The position numbers and the translations under genes are program-made. A DNA stretch of 8,264 bases from an uncultured Eubacteriales bacterium. Its GTDB lineage: Bacteria > Bacillota > Clostridia > Oscillospirales > Oscillospiraceae. The number at the start of each line of letters is the position of its first letter. Position 1 is the stretch's first letter. The notes below the pieces were generated by a model. That model worked only from the letters and a program-made list of their open reading frames with translations. It did no database searches and had not been told where the DNA came from. Positions 1 through 5,678 of this stretch are shown one piece after another. The stretch covers positions 1 through 8,264 of the forward strand of contig URDJ01000068.1 of NCBI GenBank assembly GCA_900546615.1. Reading direction: 5' to 3'.

Positions 1-48
1 AACGGGGCTTCCCTTAAATTACTTTCCTGTGTCTACTTTTGCTTGACA
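1..48. mobile_element. Probable IS end at the left edge (partial)
   Basis: Read on the minus strand from position 48 outward, the sequence starts TGTCAAGCAAAAGTAGACAC. This matches the start of the element at 8158 at 16 of 20 positions, including the exact run AAAGTAGACAC. The two copies point away from each other, as IS ends flanking a unique segment would. No hairpin like the one at 8171-8198 lies inside this end, so it is more likely the right end (IRR) of a plus-oriented copy than a second left end. That part is inference, because only 48 bp are visible. No transposase fragment can be assigned. Confidence 0.55.
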
Positions 49-171
49 AGTGCAGCGAAATTTGCCCCCATCATCAGGACGGCCTTTAGCGTCAAGCGGG
101 TAAAACCAAATTGGATAGGAGCTGCACAGCGCTCCTTCCACAAGCTCTCCGCCGCAAATCGCGCATTTCAT
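19..171 (-). CDS. Small zinc-ribbon protein, DUF6487-like, C-terminus probably IS-derived
   Basis: This 50-aa frame starts MKCAICGGELVEG and holds CxxC at residues 3-6, then C16, C40 and C42 (CTC). That is a zinc-ribbon layout. The opening CxxCGGE...G followed by I-W about 20 residues on resembles the small DUF6487-type zinc-ribbon proteins of Clostridia, recalled from memory. The ATG lies one base after the TGA of the ATPase gene upstream, so translation is probably coupled and the gene is the last of the fba operon. From Cys42 onward (position 48 and below) the codons coincide with the putative IS end. The native protein was therefore probably longer, and the last nine residues come from the insertion. 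Function is unknown; a metal-related role is suggested only by the cysteines and the neighbour. Confidence 0.6.
   Translation of the reverse strand: MKCAICGGELVEGALCSSYPIWFYPLDAKGRPDDGGKFRCTCQAKVDTGK
29..48 (-). repeat. Terminal inverted repeat, left copy
   Basis: This 20-bp terminal sequence begins TGT and contains AAAGTAGACAC. Compared with 8158-8177 it differs at only 4 positions, all between positions 4 and 9 of the repeat. IS3-family elements commonly begin with TG and have imperfect terminal repeats, which fits. The repeat lies inside the 3' part of the small zinc-ribbon reading frame. Confidence 0.55.
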
Positions 172-172
172 A

Positions 173-2161
173 TCATTTCGCCTCGTGCCTGCCCCTGGGC
201 TGCCTTATCTCGCCGTTGTAGGCCAGGATGGAGACCAGCGCCGCGCCGACGCCCGCGATGGCGTCTATAAAGGCCGAGAACCACAGCGTCGAGAAACCGA
301 GGCCCGCTATCACGAGCAGGATGAGCTTCACCGCCGCCGTGCCAACCGTGGTCGCGCCGGTCAGCATTTTGGCGTATCTGGATATCGCGATGGACAGCGC
401 TATCCTGTCCACATTCCCGCCGAACACCGTGATATCGGTGCCCACAGGCATCGTCAGCGCCTCGAGTCCCGCCATGGCGACGTCTATATCCGCCGCGGTA
501 TGCGAGCCGGCAAAGCTCTCGCCGCTGCCTACGTACATCAGCTCGCGGCCCCTGACGCAGCCCTGTTTCACGTCCGCCAGCAGCGAACGCACCTTCTCAC
601 GGTCACATTCCGAGTAATACTCCGGTATGCCCAGCGCGGAGGCCGTCCTCGCCGCGGAGTCCCGCGTCTCGTCCGTGAACAGTATCACACTGTCCACCCC
701 GCACTGCTTGAGCTCGTCCACCCCCGCGGCCGCGTCCGCTCTCAGCGAATCGCTCATGACTATCCTGCCCGCGTACTCGTCGCCTATCGACAGATACAGC
801 GAGTAATCGTCCGTCACGTCCGAGTCCGGCACGGAGATGCCCTTGATGGTCATGAGGTCCTTGCTGCCGACGCATATCCTGATACCGTCAACCCTGACCT
901 CGACCCCGCTGCCCGGTATTTCCACGAAATTCTCTATGAGGTCTATGTATATCGTATCGCCATAGGCCGCTATGACCGACCTCGCCTGGGCGGTGTTCGA
1001 GTAGGCCAGCGCGTGCGCCGCGATCTTCAGCAGCACGTCCGTCTCCATCCTCTGCGATTTTATCGCCACCACCCTCGGGCTGCCCTCGGAGAGCGTGCCC
1101 GCCTTATCAAAGGCCACCACGCCCACAGACGAGACCTCGTCCATCGCGCTGCAGCCGTCAAACACTATGCCCGCCTTCGCCGCGCCGCACATGCTGCTGA
1201 GGCGTATCAGCGGTATGGATATGAACAGCGAGCACGGGTCGGCAATGACGAGGAACATGGCCGCCCTCCGCACCGCTTCGCCGAGCGTTGTCTCAGTCAG
1301 AAGCGGCAGCAGTATTATCATGAGGATGGCCAGCACCGTGACCGCCGGGGTAAAGTACATCTGCAGGGCCGAGAGCGATTTGGGTACGACCTCTCCCCTC
1401 TGCGCGCCGTTCTCAACACTCTTGTACAGCGCCTGCGCCGCAGAGTCCGCGGCAGCAGAGGTGACTTCGCATCTTAGTTCACCGCTGAGGTTCAGGCTGC
1501 CGGAGAGCAGCTCGTCCCCTTCTTTGGCAAGAACCTCTCCACTGAAGTCGCACAGCGCGCTGCGGTCCAGGCTGGACCTGCCTTCAAGTACTATGCAGTC
1601 GCAAGGCACGCGTTCACCAGGTTTAACGACGATCTGCTCGCCGACCTGGACGCTCTCAACAGGCACGGTCTCGACCTGCCCGCTCTCATTGATGACGTTG
1701 GCGTAGTCCTGTTCGCAATAGATGGTCTCCAGAACCGAACGCTTCGTGCGCTGGCAGGCGTAGTCCACAAATATGCCGCCTATCTGATAAAGCAGCAGCA
1801 GCGCCGTACCCTCAACGGTCGCGCCGAAGCACAGCGCCAGCACCGCGGCAAGCGTAAGCAGCACGGTCCTGTCCAGATACTTGCCGTCTATGATGCTCAG
1901 CACCGCGCCGGCAAGTATGTCGTAGCCCGCGACTATGGCCGAGATGATCAGCAGTACCAGCGGCCACGGCTCCGGTATGCTCCTCACAAGCAGGGACACC
2001 GCAAACGCGGCGCAGGAGACGATGAGCCTTATGATGAACAATACGTCGGCCCCTATCTCCTCAGTATCACAGACTGGACCGCCGCAGGCCGCGCTGCAGC
2101 AGCCGCCTGAGCAGCTGGAGCGTCTCCCGGTCAATCGTTCGAGCAATTCCTTAAAGGTCAT
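173..2161 (-). CDS. Degenerate P1B-type heavy-metal ATPase homologue (probable pseudo-ATPase)
   Basis: This is a 662-aa protein with the overall plan of Zn/Cd-exporting P-type ATPases. Membrane segments lie at about 39-60, 66-91, 98-135, 270-290 and 300-320, with a C-terminal pair at 605-648. The GYDIL...FYQIG-type region is recognisable (GYDIL at 79-83, LLYQIG at 123-128). Signature motifs are changed. TGES is CDFS (204-207), CPC is DPC (308-310), DKTGT is DKAGT (352-356), SEHP is SNTA (388-391), TGD is TDE (496-498) and GDGxND is GSGESF (545-550). The phosphorylatable Asp352, the nucleotide-domain GSG (417-419) and the transmembrane Lys612 and Asp633 remain. The 21-residue Lys-Asp spacing equals that of ZntA. 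There is no HMA domain, but five Cys sit within residues 17-31. The start is set by AAGGAGGAGG just upstream. It lies 39 nt after fba. ATP-driven transport seems unlikely; a sensing or scaffold role is inference. Confidence 0.85.
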   Translation of the reverse strand: MTFKELLERLTGRRSSCSGGCCSAACGGPVCDTEEIGADVLFIIRLIVSCAAFAVSLLVRSIPEPWPLVLLIISAIVAGYDILAGAVLSIIDGKYLDRTVLLTLAAVLALCFGATVEGTALLLLYQIGGIFVDYACQRTKRSVLETIYCEQDYANVINESGQVETVPVESVQVGEQIVVKPGERVPCDCIVLEGRSSLDRSALCDFSGEVLAKEGDELLSGSLNLSGELRCEVTSAAADSAAQALYKSVENGAQRGEVVPKSLSALQMYFTPAVTVLAILMIILLPLLTETTLGEAVRRAAMFLVIADPCSLFISIPLIRLSSMCGAAKAGIVFDGCSAMDEVSSVGVVAFDKAGTLSEGSPRVVAIKSQRMETDVLLKIAAHALAYSNTAQARSVIAAYGDTIYIDLIENFVEIPGSGVEVRVDGIRICVGSKDLMTIKGISVPDSDVTDDYSLYLSIGDEYAGRIVMSDSLRADAAAGVDELKQCGVDSVILFTDETRDSAARTASALGIPEYYSECDREKVRSLLADVKQGCVRGRELMYVGSGESFAGSHTAADIDVAMAGLEALTMPVGTDITVFGGNVDRIALSIAISRYAKMLTGATTVGTAAVKLILLVIAGLGFSTLWFSAFIDAIAGVGAALVSILAYNGEIRQPRGRHEAK

Positions 2162-2200
2162 CGAACCTCCTCCTTACAAGACTTCGCTTTGTCCGCCGCC

Positions 2201-3139
2201 TCAGTCGGCCTTGCCGTCGCAGCCGAGCACGTCGACGATCTTATGCTTGACCATCTCCTTGATGGCGGCGCGGGCGGGCTTCAGGTACTGCCTCGGGTCA
2301 AAGTCCGCCGGATGCTCCGCGAAATACTTCCTGATGGAAGCGGTCATCGCAAGCCTGAGGTCGGAGTCGATGTTGATCTTGCAGACAGCGCTCCTCGCCG
2401 CCTGGCGCAGCTGATCCTCGGGCACGCCGATGGCGCCGGGCATGTTGCCGCCGTACTTGTTGATCTCAGCCACGAACTCCTGCGGCACGGAGGAAGCGCC
2501 GTGCAGGACTATCGGGAACCCGGGCAGGTTCTTCTCTACCGCCGCGAGCACGTCGAAGCGCAGCTGGGGCTTCGTGCCGGGCTTGAACTTGTACGCACCA
2601 TGGCTCGTGCCGATGGCAATGGCCAGAGAGTCGCAGCCCGTCCTCTCGACGAACTCCTGGACCTCCTCGGGCCTCGTGTAGGAGGCATGTCCCTCCTCGA
2701 CCTTGACCTCATCCTCGATGCCGGCGAGCGTGCCCAGCTCGGCCTCGACGACCACGCCGTGGTCATGCGCGTACTCAACGACCTGCTTAGTGATGGCTAT
2801 GTTCTCCTCGAAAGGCTTGGAGCTGGCGTCTATCATGACAGAGGTAAATCCACCGTCGATGCAGCTCTTGCACAGCTCAAAGCTGTCGCCATGGTCGAGG
2901 TGCAGGCAGATGGGCAGGCCCGTCTCGATGACCGCGGCCTCTACGAGCTTCATCAGATAGGTGTGGTTCGCGTAGGCTCTGGCGCCCTTCGACACCTGCA
3001 GGATCAGCGGAGCGCGCAGCTCGGAGGCAGCCTCGGTGATGCCCTGCACGATCTCCATGTTGTTGACGTTGAACGCGCCGATGGCGTATCCACCGTCGTA
3101 GGCCTTGCGGAACATTTCCTTGGATGTAACGATGCTCAT
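2201..3139 (-). CDS. fba: Class II fructose-bisphosphate aldolase
   Basis: This is a 312-aa enzyme of the class II, zinc-dependent family. It reversibly cleaves fructose-1,6-bisphosphate into dihydroxyacetone phosphate and glyceraldehyde-3-phosphate in cytosolic glycolysis and gluconeogenesis. Visible signatures are HLDHG at 80-84 (catalytic Asp82 and zinc ligand His83), E134 in the VVEAELG stretch, GTSHGAYK with zinc ligand His180, LHGASSVP with zinc ligand His213, and the phosphate-binding NIDSD at 256-260. The length fits the short clostridial/Bacillus-type form. The ATG is preceded by AAAGGAG with a 9-nt spacer. It is the first gene of a leftward operon with the ATPase-like gene and is divergent from the phosphofructokinase gene. 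Its promoter is at 3187-3215. No motif is abnormal. Confidence 0.96.
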   Translation of the reverse strand: MSIVTSKEMFRKAYDGGYAIGAFNVNNMEIVQGITEAASELRAPLILQVSKGARAYANHTYLMKLVEAAVIETGLPICLHLDHGDSFELCKSCIDGGFTSVMIDASSKPFEENIAITKQVVEYAHDHGVVVEAELGTLAGIEDEVKVEEGHASYTRPEEVQEFVERTGCDSLAIAIGTSHGAYKFKPGTKPQLRFDVLAAVEKNLPGFPIVLHGASSVPQEFVAEINKYGGNMPGAIGVPEDQLRQAARSAVCKINIDSDLRLAMTASIRKYFAEHPADFDPRQYLKPARAAIKEMVKHKIVDVLGCDGKAD

Positions 3140-3186
3140 AAAAATTATCTCCTTTATTCGCGGTAAATTTATGCTATTGCTTATTT

Positions 3187-3212
3187 ATTATATCCCAAAC
3201 ATATGATATAAT
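3187..3212. repeat. Inverted repeat joining the two divergent -10 boxes
   Basis: ATTATATC (3187-3194) and GATATAAT (3205-3212) are perfect 8-bp inverted repeats separated by 10 bp. Each arm is one of the two divergent -10 boxes plus two flanking bases. The symmetry could be a by-product of back-to-back TATAAT boxes or an operator that covers both promoters. Confidence 0.6.
3204..3212 (+). promoter_or_regulatory. Extended -10 promoter of pfp
   Basis: TGATATAAT on the plus strand is an exact extended -10 element (TGnTATAAT). No good -35 hexamer lies 17 bp upstream, which is normal for extended -10 promoters. The start point would be near 3219, leaving a leader of about 29 nt with the ribosome site AGGGGG before the ATG at 3248. 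Confidence 0.65.
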
Positions 3213-3247
3213 CAATACAACCTTTTTAAGATTTTAGGGGGTACAAC

Positions 3248-4489
3248 ATGGAAAACACACTCAGGGGAGCCTGCATCATAGGCCAGTCGGGCGGACCGAC
3301 CTCAGTTATCAACTCCAGCGCATACGGCGTTATCAGGACAGCGCTCGACAATGAGGCCATTACCAAGGTCTATGGTGCGGCGCACGGCATCAGGGGCGTG
3401 CTTGAGGACAAGCTCTACGACATGGGCGAGGAGGACGCTTACGAGCTGAGCCTGCTCATGAACACCCCGTCCTCGGAGCTTGGCTCCTGCCGCTACAAAA
3501 TGGCAGATCCTGAGAAGGACGACACCGACTACAAGCGCATTCTCGAGATATTCAAGAAATACGACGTCCGCTACTTCTTCTACAACGGCGGCAACGATTC
3601 GATGGACACCTGCGATAAGATAAGCCGCTTCATGGAAAAGTCCGGCTATGAGTGCAGGGTCATGGGCGTGCCCAAGACGATCGACAACGACCTGTATAAC
3701 ACCGATCACTGCCCCGGCTTCGGCAGTGCGGCGAAGTACATCGCCACCTCCTGCGCTGAGGTGTACAAGGACGCGCACGTGTATGACACCGGCATGATCG
3801 TCGTTATGGAGATCATGGGCCGTCATGCGGGCTGGCTCGCGGCGAGCGCGGCTCTGGCAAACCTCACCGGCTGCGGCCCCGACCTCATCTACCTGCCTGA
3901 GACGGATTTCGACATGGACAAGTTCATTGCCGACGCCTCCAGGATCTACAAGGAAAAGGGCAACTGCATCGCGGTCGTGTCCGAGGGCATCCACTACGCC
4001 GACGGCAGCTTTGTCTCCGAGGCGAAGACCAGCGCGACCGACGGCTTCGGTCACGCCCAGCTGGGCGGTCTGGCCGCCATGCTCTCCTCCGTCATCAAGG
4101 AGAAGACCGGCGCGAAGGTGCGCGGCATTGAGCTTTCCCTGCTCCAGCGCTGCGGCGCCCACGTCGCCTCCAAGACCGACGTCGATGAGGCCTTCATGGC
4201 CGGCGAGGTCGCGGTGCTCTCCGCCGTCGGCGGCGAGACCGGCAAGATGGTCGCCTTCGCCCGTGAGTATGTGGACGGTAAGTACACCTGCGTGCCGAAG
4301 CTCGTCCCGCTCACCAGTGTTGCGAACTTCGAAAAGAAGGTCCCCGCTGAGTGGATCACCCCCGACGGCTGCGGCGTGACGCAGGACTTCATCGACTACG
4401 CCCTGCCCCTCATCCAGGGCGAGCCGGAGCGCCCGACCGAGAACTCCCTGCCCAGGTACGCGAGGCTCAAGAAGGTTCTGGCGAAGTAA
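3248..4489 (+). CDS. pfp: Diphosphate-dependent 6-phosphofructokinase
   Basis: This is a 413-aa protein of the phosphofructokinase family. It phosphorylates fructose-6-phosphate to fructose-1,6-bisphosphate, and the sequence points to pyrophosphate as phosphoryl donor, making the step reversible. The donor loop is GQSGGPT (12-18). The donor-determining motif reads GGND (114-117) where ATP enzymes have GGDG, and PKTIDND (142-148) replaces the PGTIDND of ATP enzymes. The Lys in PKTIDND and the Asp in GGND are the recognised marks of PPi-PFK. MGRHAGW at 190-196 binds the sugar phosphate. The ATG follows AGGGGG by a short spacer. It is transcribed alone between its own extended -10 promoter and a strong terminator, and is divergent from fba, which encodes the next glycolytic step. 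Donor use is from motifs, not assay. Confidence 0.93.
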   Translation: MENTLRGACIIGQSGGPTSVINSSAYGVIRTALDNEAITKVYGAAHGIRGVLEDKLYDMGEEDAYELSLLMNTPSSELGSCRYKMADPEKDDTDYKRILEIFKKYDVRYFFYNGGNDSMDTCDKISRFMEKSGYECRVMGVPKTIDNDLYNTDHCPGFGSAAKYIATSCAEVYKDAHVYDTGMIVVMEIMGRHAGWLAASAALANLTGCGPDLIYLPETDFDMDKFIADASRIYKEKGNCIAVVSEGIHYADGSFVSEAKTSATDGFGHAQLGGLAAMLSSVIKEKTGAKVRGIELSLLQRCGAHVASKTDVDEAFMAGEVAVLSAVGGETGKMVAFAREYVDGKYTCVPKLVPLTSVANFEKKVPAEWITPDGCGVTQDFIDYALPLIQGEPERPTENSLPRYARLKKVLAK

Positions 4490-4510
4490 GTATACCATAT
4501 ATAATATCGA

Positions 4511-4547
4511 CCGGCGCCGTCAATTTACCTGACGGCGCCGGTTTTTT
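4511..4547 (+). terminator. Intrinsic terminator of pfp
   Basis: CCGGCGCCGTCA (4511-4522) pairs perfectly with TGACGGCGCCGG (4530-4541) across a 7-nt loop and is followed by six T (4542-4547). It lies 21 nt after the pfp stop. On the minus strand the same stem serves cotJC, whose stop is at 4550, but no run of T follows there, so it is mainly a plus-strand terminator. Confidence 0.93.
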
Positions 4548-4549
4548 GC

Positions 4550-5146
4550 TCACTTGTCGAATGCGGGGTTTATGGCGTAGACGTTCTTCTGGTCGAGTTT
4601 TTCAGTGGCGAGGCGGAGGGCTTCGCCGAAGCGCTGATAGTGGATTATCTCGCGCTCGCGCAGGAAGCGGATGACGTCGCTGACATCCGGGTCGTCGCAC
4701 AGGCGCAGGATGTTGTCGTAGGTCACGCGGGCTTTCTGCTCGGCGGCCATATCCTCGGTGAGGTCGGCTATGACGTCGCCCTTGACGCCTATGCCCGCGG
4801 CGTTCCAGGGCGAGCCGGAGGCGGCCGTCGGATATACGCCCGCCGTGTGGTCCACGAAATACGCCTCGTAGCCGGCTTTCTTGATCTGCTCGGGCGTCAT
4901 GCTGCGCGTGAGCTGATGGACGATAGCACCTATCATCTCGAGGTGACCCAGCTCCTCAGTTCCGATGTCGGTGAGCAGGCCCTTCAACTCGGGATAGGGC
5001 ATGGAATAGCGCTGGCTGAGGTATCTCAGGGATGCCCCCAGCTCGCCGTCCGGCCCGCCGTACTGGCTGATTATGAACTTTGCCAGCGCCGGGTTCGTGT
5101 TCTTGATCTTTACGGGGTATTGCAGCTTTTTCTCATATACGAACAT
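4550..5146 (-). CDS. cotJC: Spore coat protein CotJC, manganese catalase family
   Basis: This is a 198-aa protein of the non-haem manganese catalase family, as found in the spore coat CotJC of Bacillus and Clostridia. It is expected to sit in the inner spore coat and may remove hydrogen peroxide. The four-helix ferritin-like core shows the expected dimanganese ligands: Glu35, Glu65 and His68 (EELGH), Glu136 (AAEQKAR) and His169 (REREIIHYQRFGE). The 33-residue spacing from Glu136 to His169 equals that of the Lactobacillus plantarum catalase (E148/H181, recalled from memory), so the site appears complete. The ATG is 4 nt after the stop of the cotJAB gene, with AAGGAGGGC inside that gene's end, so the pair is translationally coupled. 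It is the last gene of its unit and faces the pfp terminator. Confidence 0.95.
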   Translation of the reverse strand: MFVYEKKLQYPVKIKNTNPALAKFIISQYGGPDGELGASLRYLSQRYSMPYPELKGLLTDIGTEELGHLEMIGAIVHQLTRSMTPEQIKKAGYEAYFVDHTAGVYPTAASGSPWNAAGIGVKGDVIADLTEDMAAEQKARVTYDNILRLCDDPDVSDVIRFLREREIIHYQRFGEALRLATEKLDQKNVYAINPAFDK

Positions 5147-5150
5147 GCTT

Positions 5151-5603
5151 TCAGCCCTCCTTCGCGCTCATGTAGTCCCAGGGCCAGGGGTCGTTAAGCC
5201 AGGTGTAGCTCTTTGCCGAGATTAGGTCGGAGCGGCAGAGCGGCCCAAAGCGGGCGACATACTCCTTTTTCCCCTCGTCATAGAGCTTGAGGAAGGACTG
5301 GAAGGTGGCAAACGCCTGCGCATCCTCCGAATGCGTATCAAGGTACAGCCCCAGCTCTGCCGTGACGAAGTCGAGCGCCATGAGCTCGCGAAGCTCAGTG
5401 GTCTCGGCGGGCATCTGGTTCACGATGTTCTTGAAGGGCAGGTCAAGGCCGGGGAAAAGCGTACCCCTCGAGAGCGCCTCGCCGGTCTGATATGCCGGCT
5501 CGCTGCTCTGCTGCGGCGGTATCTGTGACAGCGCCAGCGGCGCGCACTCCGGCAGCACGCCCTGCTTATAGGTGCAGCCGGTTTGAGTATCCATTTTTTC
5601 CAA
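5151..5603 (-). CDS. cotJAB: CotJA-CotJB fusion, spore coat assembly protein
   Basis: This 150-aa protein joins two normally separate spore coat proteins. Residues about 18-58 are CotJA-like, with a proline-rich stretch followed by A-Y-x-T-G-E-A-L-x-R-G-T-L-F-P-x-L-D-x-P-F. Residues about 67-145 are CotJB-like, with LRELMALDFV, AELGLYLDTH, a YG-type FGPL and the C-terminal DPWPWDY. In Bacillus subtilis cotJA, cotJB and cotJC are three genes of one operon. The frame is continuous through the junction, and no ribosome site precedes the internal Met64, so separate CotJB synthesis is not supported. The start is a TTG at 5603: AGGAGG (5612-5617) is 8 nt before it but 17 nt before the ATG at 5594. 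The protein is probably needed for coat assembly with CotJC; its biochemical activity is unknown. Confidence 0.88.
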   Translation of the reverse strand: MEKMDTQTGCTYKQGVLPECAPLALSQIPPQQSSEPAYQTGEALSRGTLFPGLDLPFKNIVNQMPAETTELRELMALDFVTAELGLYLDTHSEDAQAFATFQSFLKLYDEGKKEYVARFGPLCRSDLISAKSYTWLNDPWPWDYMSAKEG

Positions 5604-5611
5604 TTCAATTG

Positions 5612-5617
5612 CCTCCT
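5612..5617 (-). promoter_or_regulatory. Ribosome binding site fixing a TTG start for cotJAB
   Basis: AGGAGG on the minus strand lies 8 nt before TTG (5601-5603) and 17 nt before the first ATG (5592-5594). The spacing favours the TTG. Confidence 0.7.
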
Positions 5618-5649
5618 GATCGTCGTCGAAAGGGTCATGGCCCTCGTAC

Positions 5650-5677
5650 TATGTTATGCTCAGGAGACCGAATCGGT
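5650..5677 (-). promoter_or_regulatory. Candidate sigma-K-type mother-cell promoter of cotJ
   Basis: On the minus strand CATAACATA (5650-5658) matches the sigma-K -10 pattern CATAnnnTA exactly, and an AC (5676-5677) lies 17 bp upstream, as the short sigma-K -35 requires. It would start near 5642, 39 nt before the gene. Bacillus subtilis cotJ uses sigma-E, and no sigma-E -35 is evident here. The motif is short, so chance remains possible. Confidence 0.4.
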
Positions 5678-5678
5678 C
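5666..5678. repeat. 13-bp palindrome at the end of the glycosyltransferase gene
   Basis: GACCGAATCGGTC is a perfect palindrome with 6-bp arms around a single central base. It overlaps the stop codon of the glycosyltransferase gene and the -35 position of the candidate cotJ promoter. It could be a regulator site, or a weak hairpin at the end of the transcript; there is no T run on the minus strand. Confidence 0.35.

Larger units (their letters stand above)
3187..3215 (-). promoter_or_regulatory. Vegetative sigma-A-type promoter of fba
   Basis: On the minus strand, TTGATT (3210-3215) and TATAAT (3187-3192) are separated by exactly 17 bp, a near-consensus housekeeping promoter. Transcription would start near 3180, about 40 nt before the fba ATG. 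Its -35 box overlaps the -10 box of the opposing pfp promoter. Confidence 0.75.

Noticed and set aside
185..1477. 430-codon plus-strand frame antisense to the ATPase gene
   Set aside because: Arg/His-rich shadow without a ribosome site; the minus-strand protein shows clear family features along its length.
173..2161. Frameshifts or sequencing errors as the cause of the altered ATPase motifs
   Set aside because: The frame is continuous, flanking residues align without gaps and every change is a local substitution at dispersed sites, so errors are an unlikely explanation.
3177..3182. TTGCTT as the -35 box of the pfp promoter
   Set aside because: It lies 24 bp from the TATAAT box, too far for a sigma-A promoter; the extended -10 explains the site better.
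3302..4498. 398-codon minus-strand frame antisense to pfp
   Set aside because: Typical long shadow frame in GC-rich DNA; the plus strand encodes a complete, well-conserved phosphofructokinase.
4511..4547. Bidirectional terminator also serving cotJC
   Set aside because: The stem would form on both strands, but no T run follows it on the minus strand, so efficient leftward termination is not supported.
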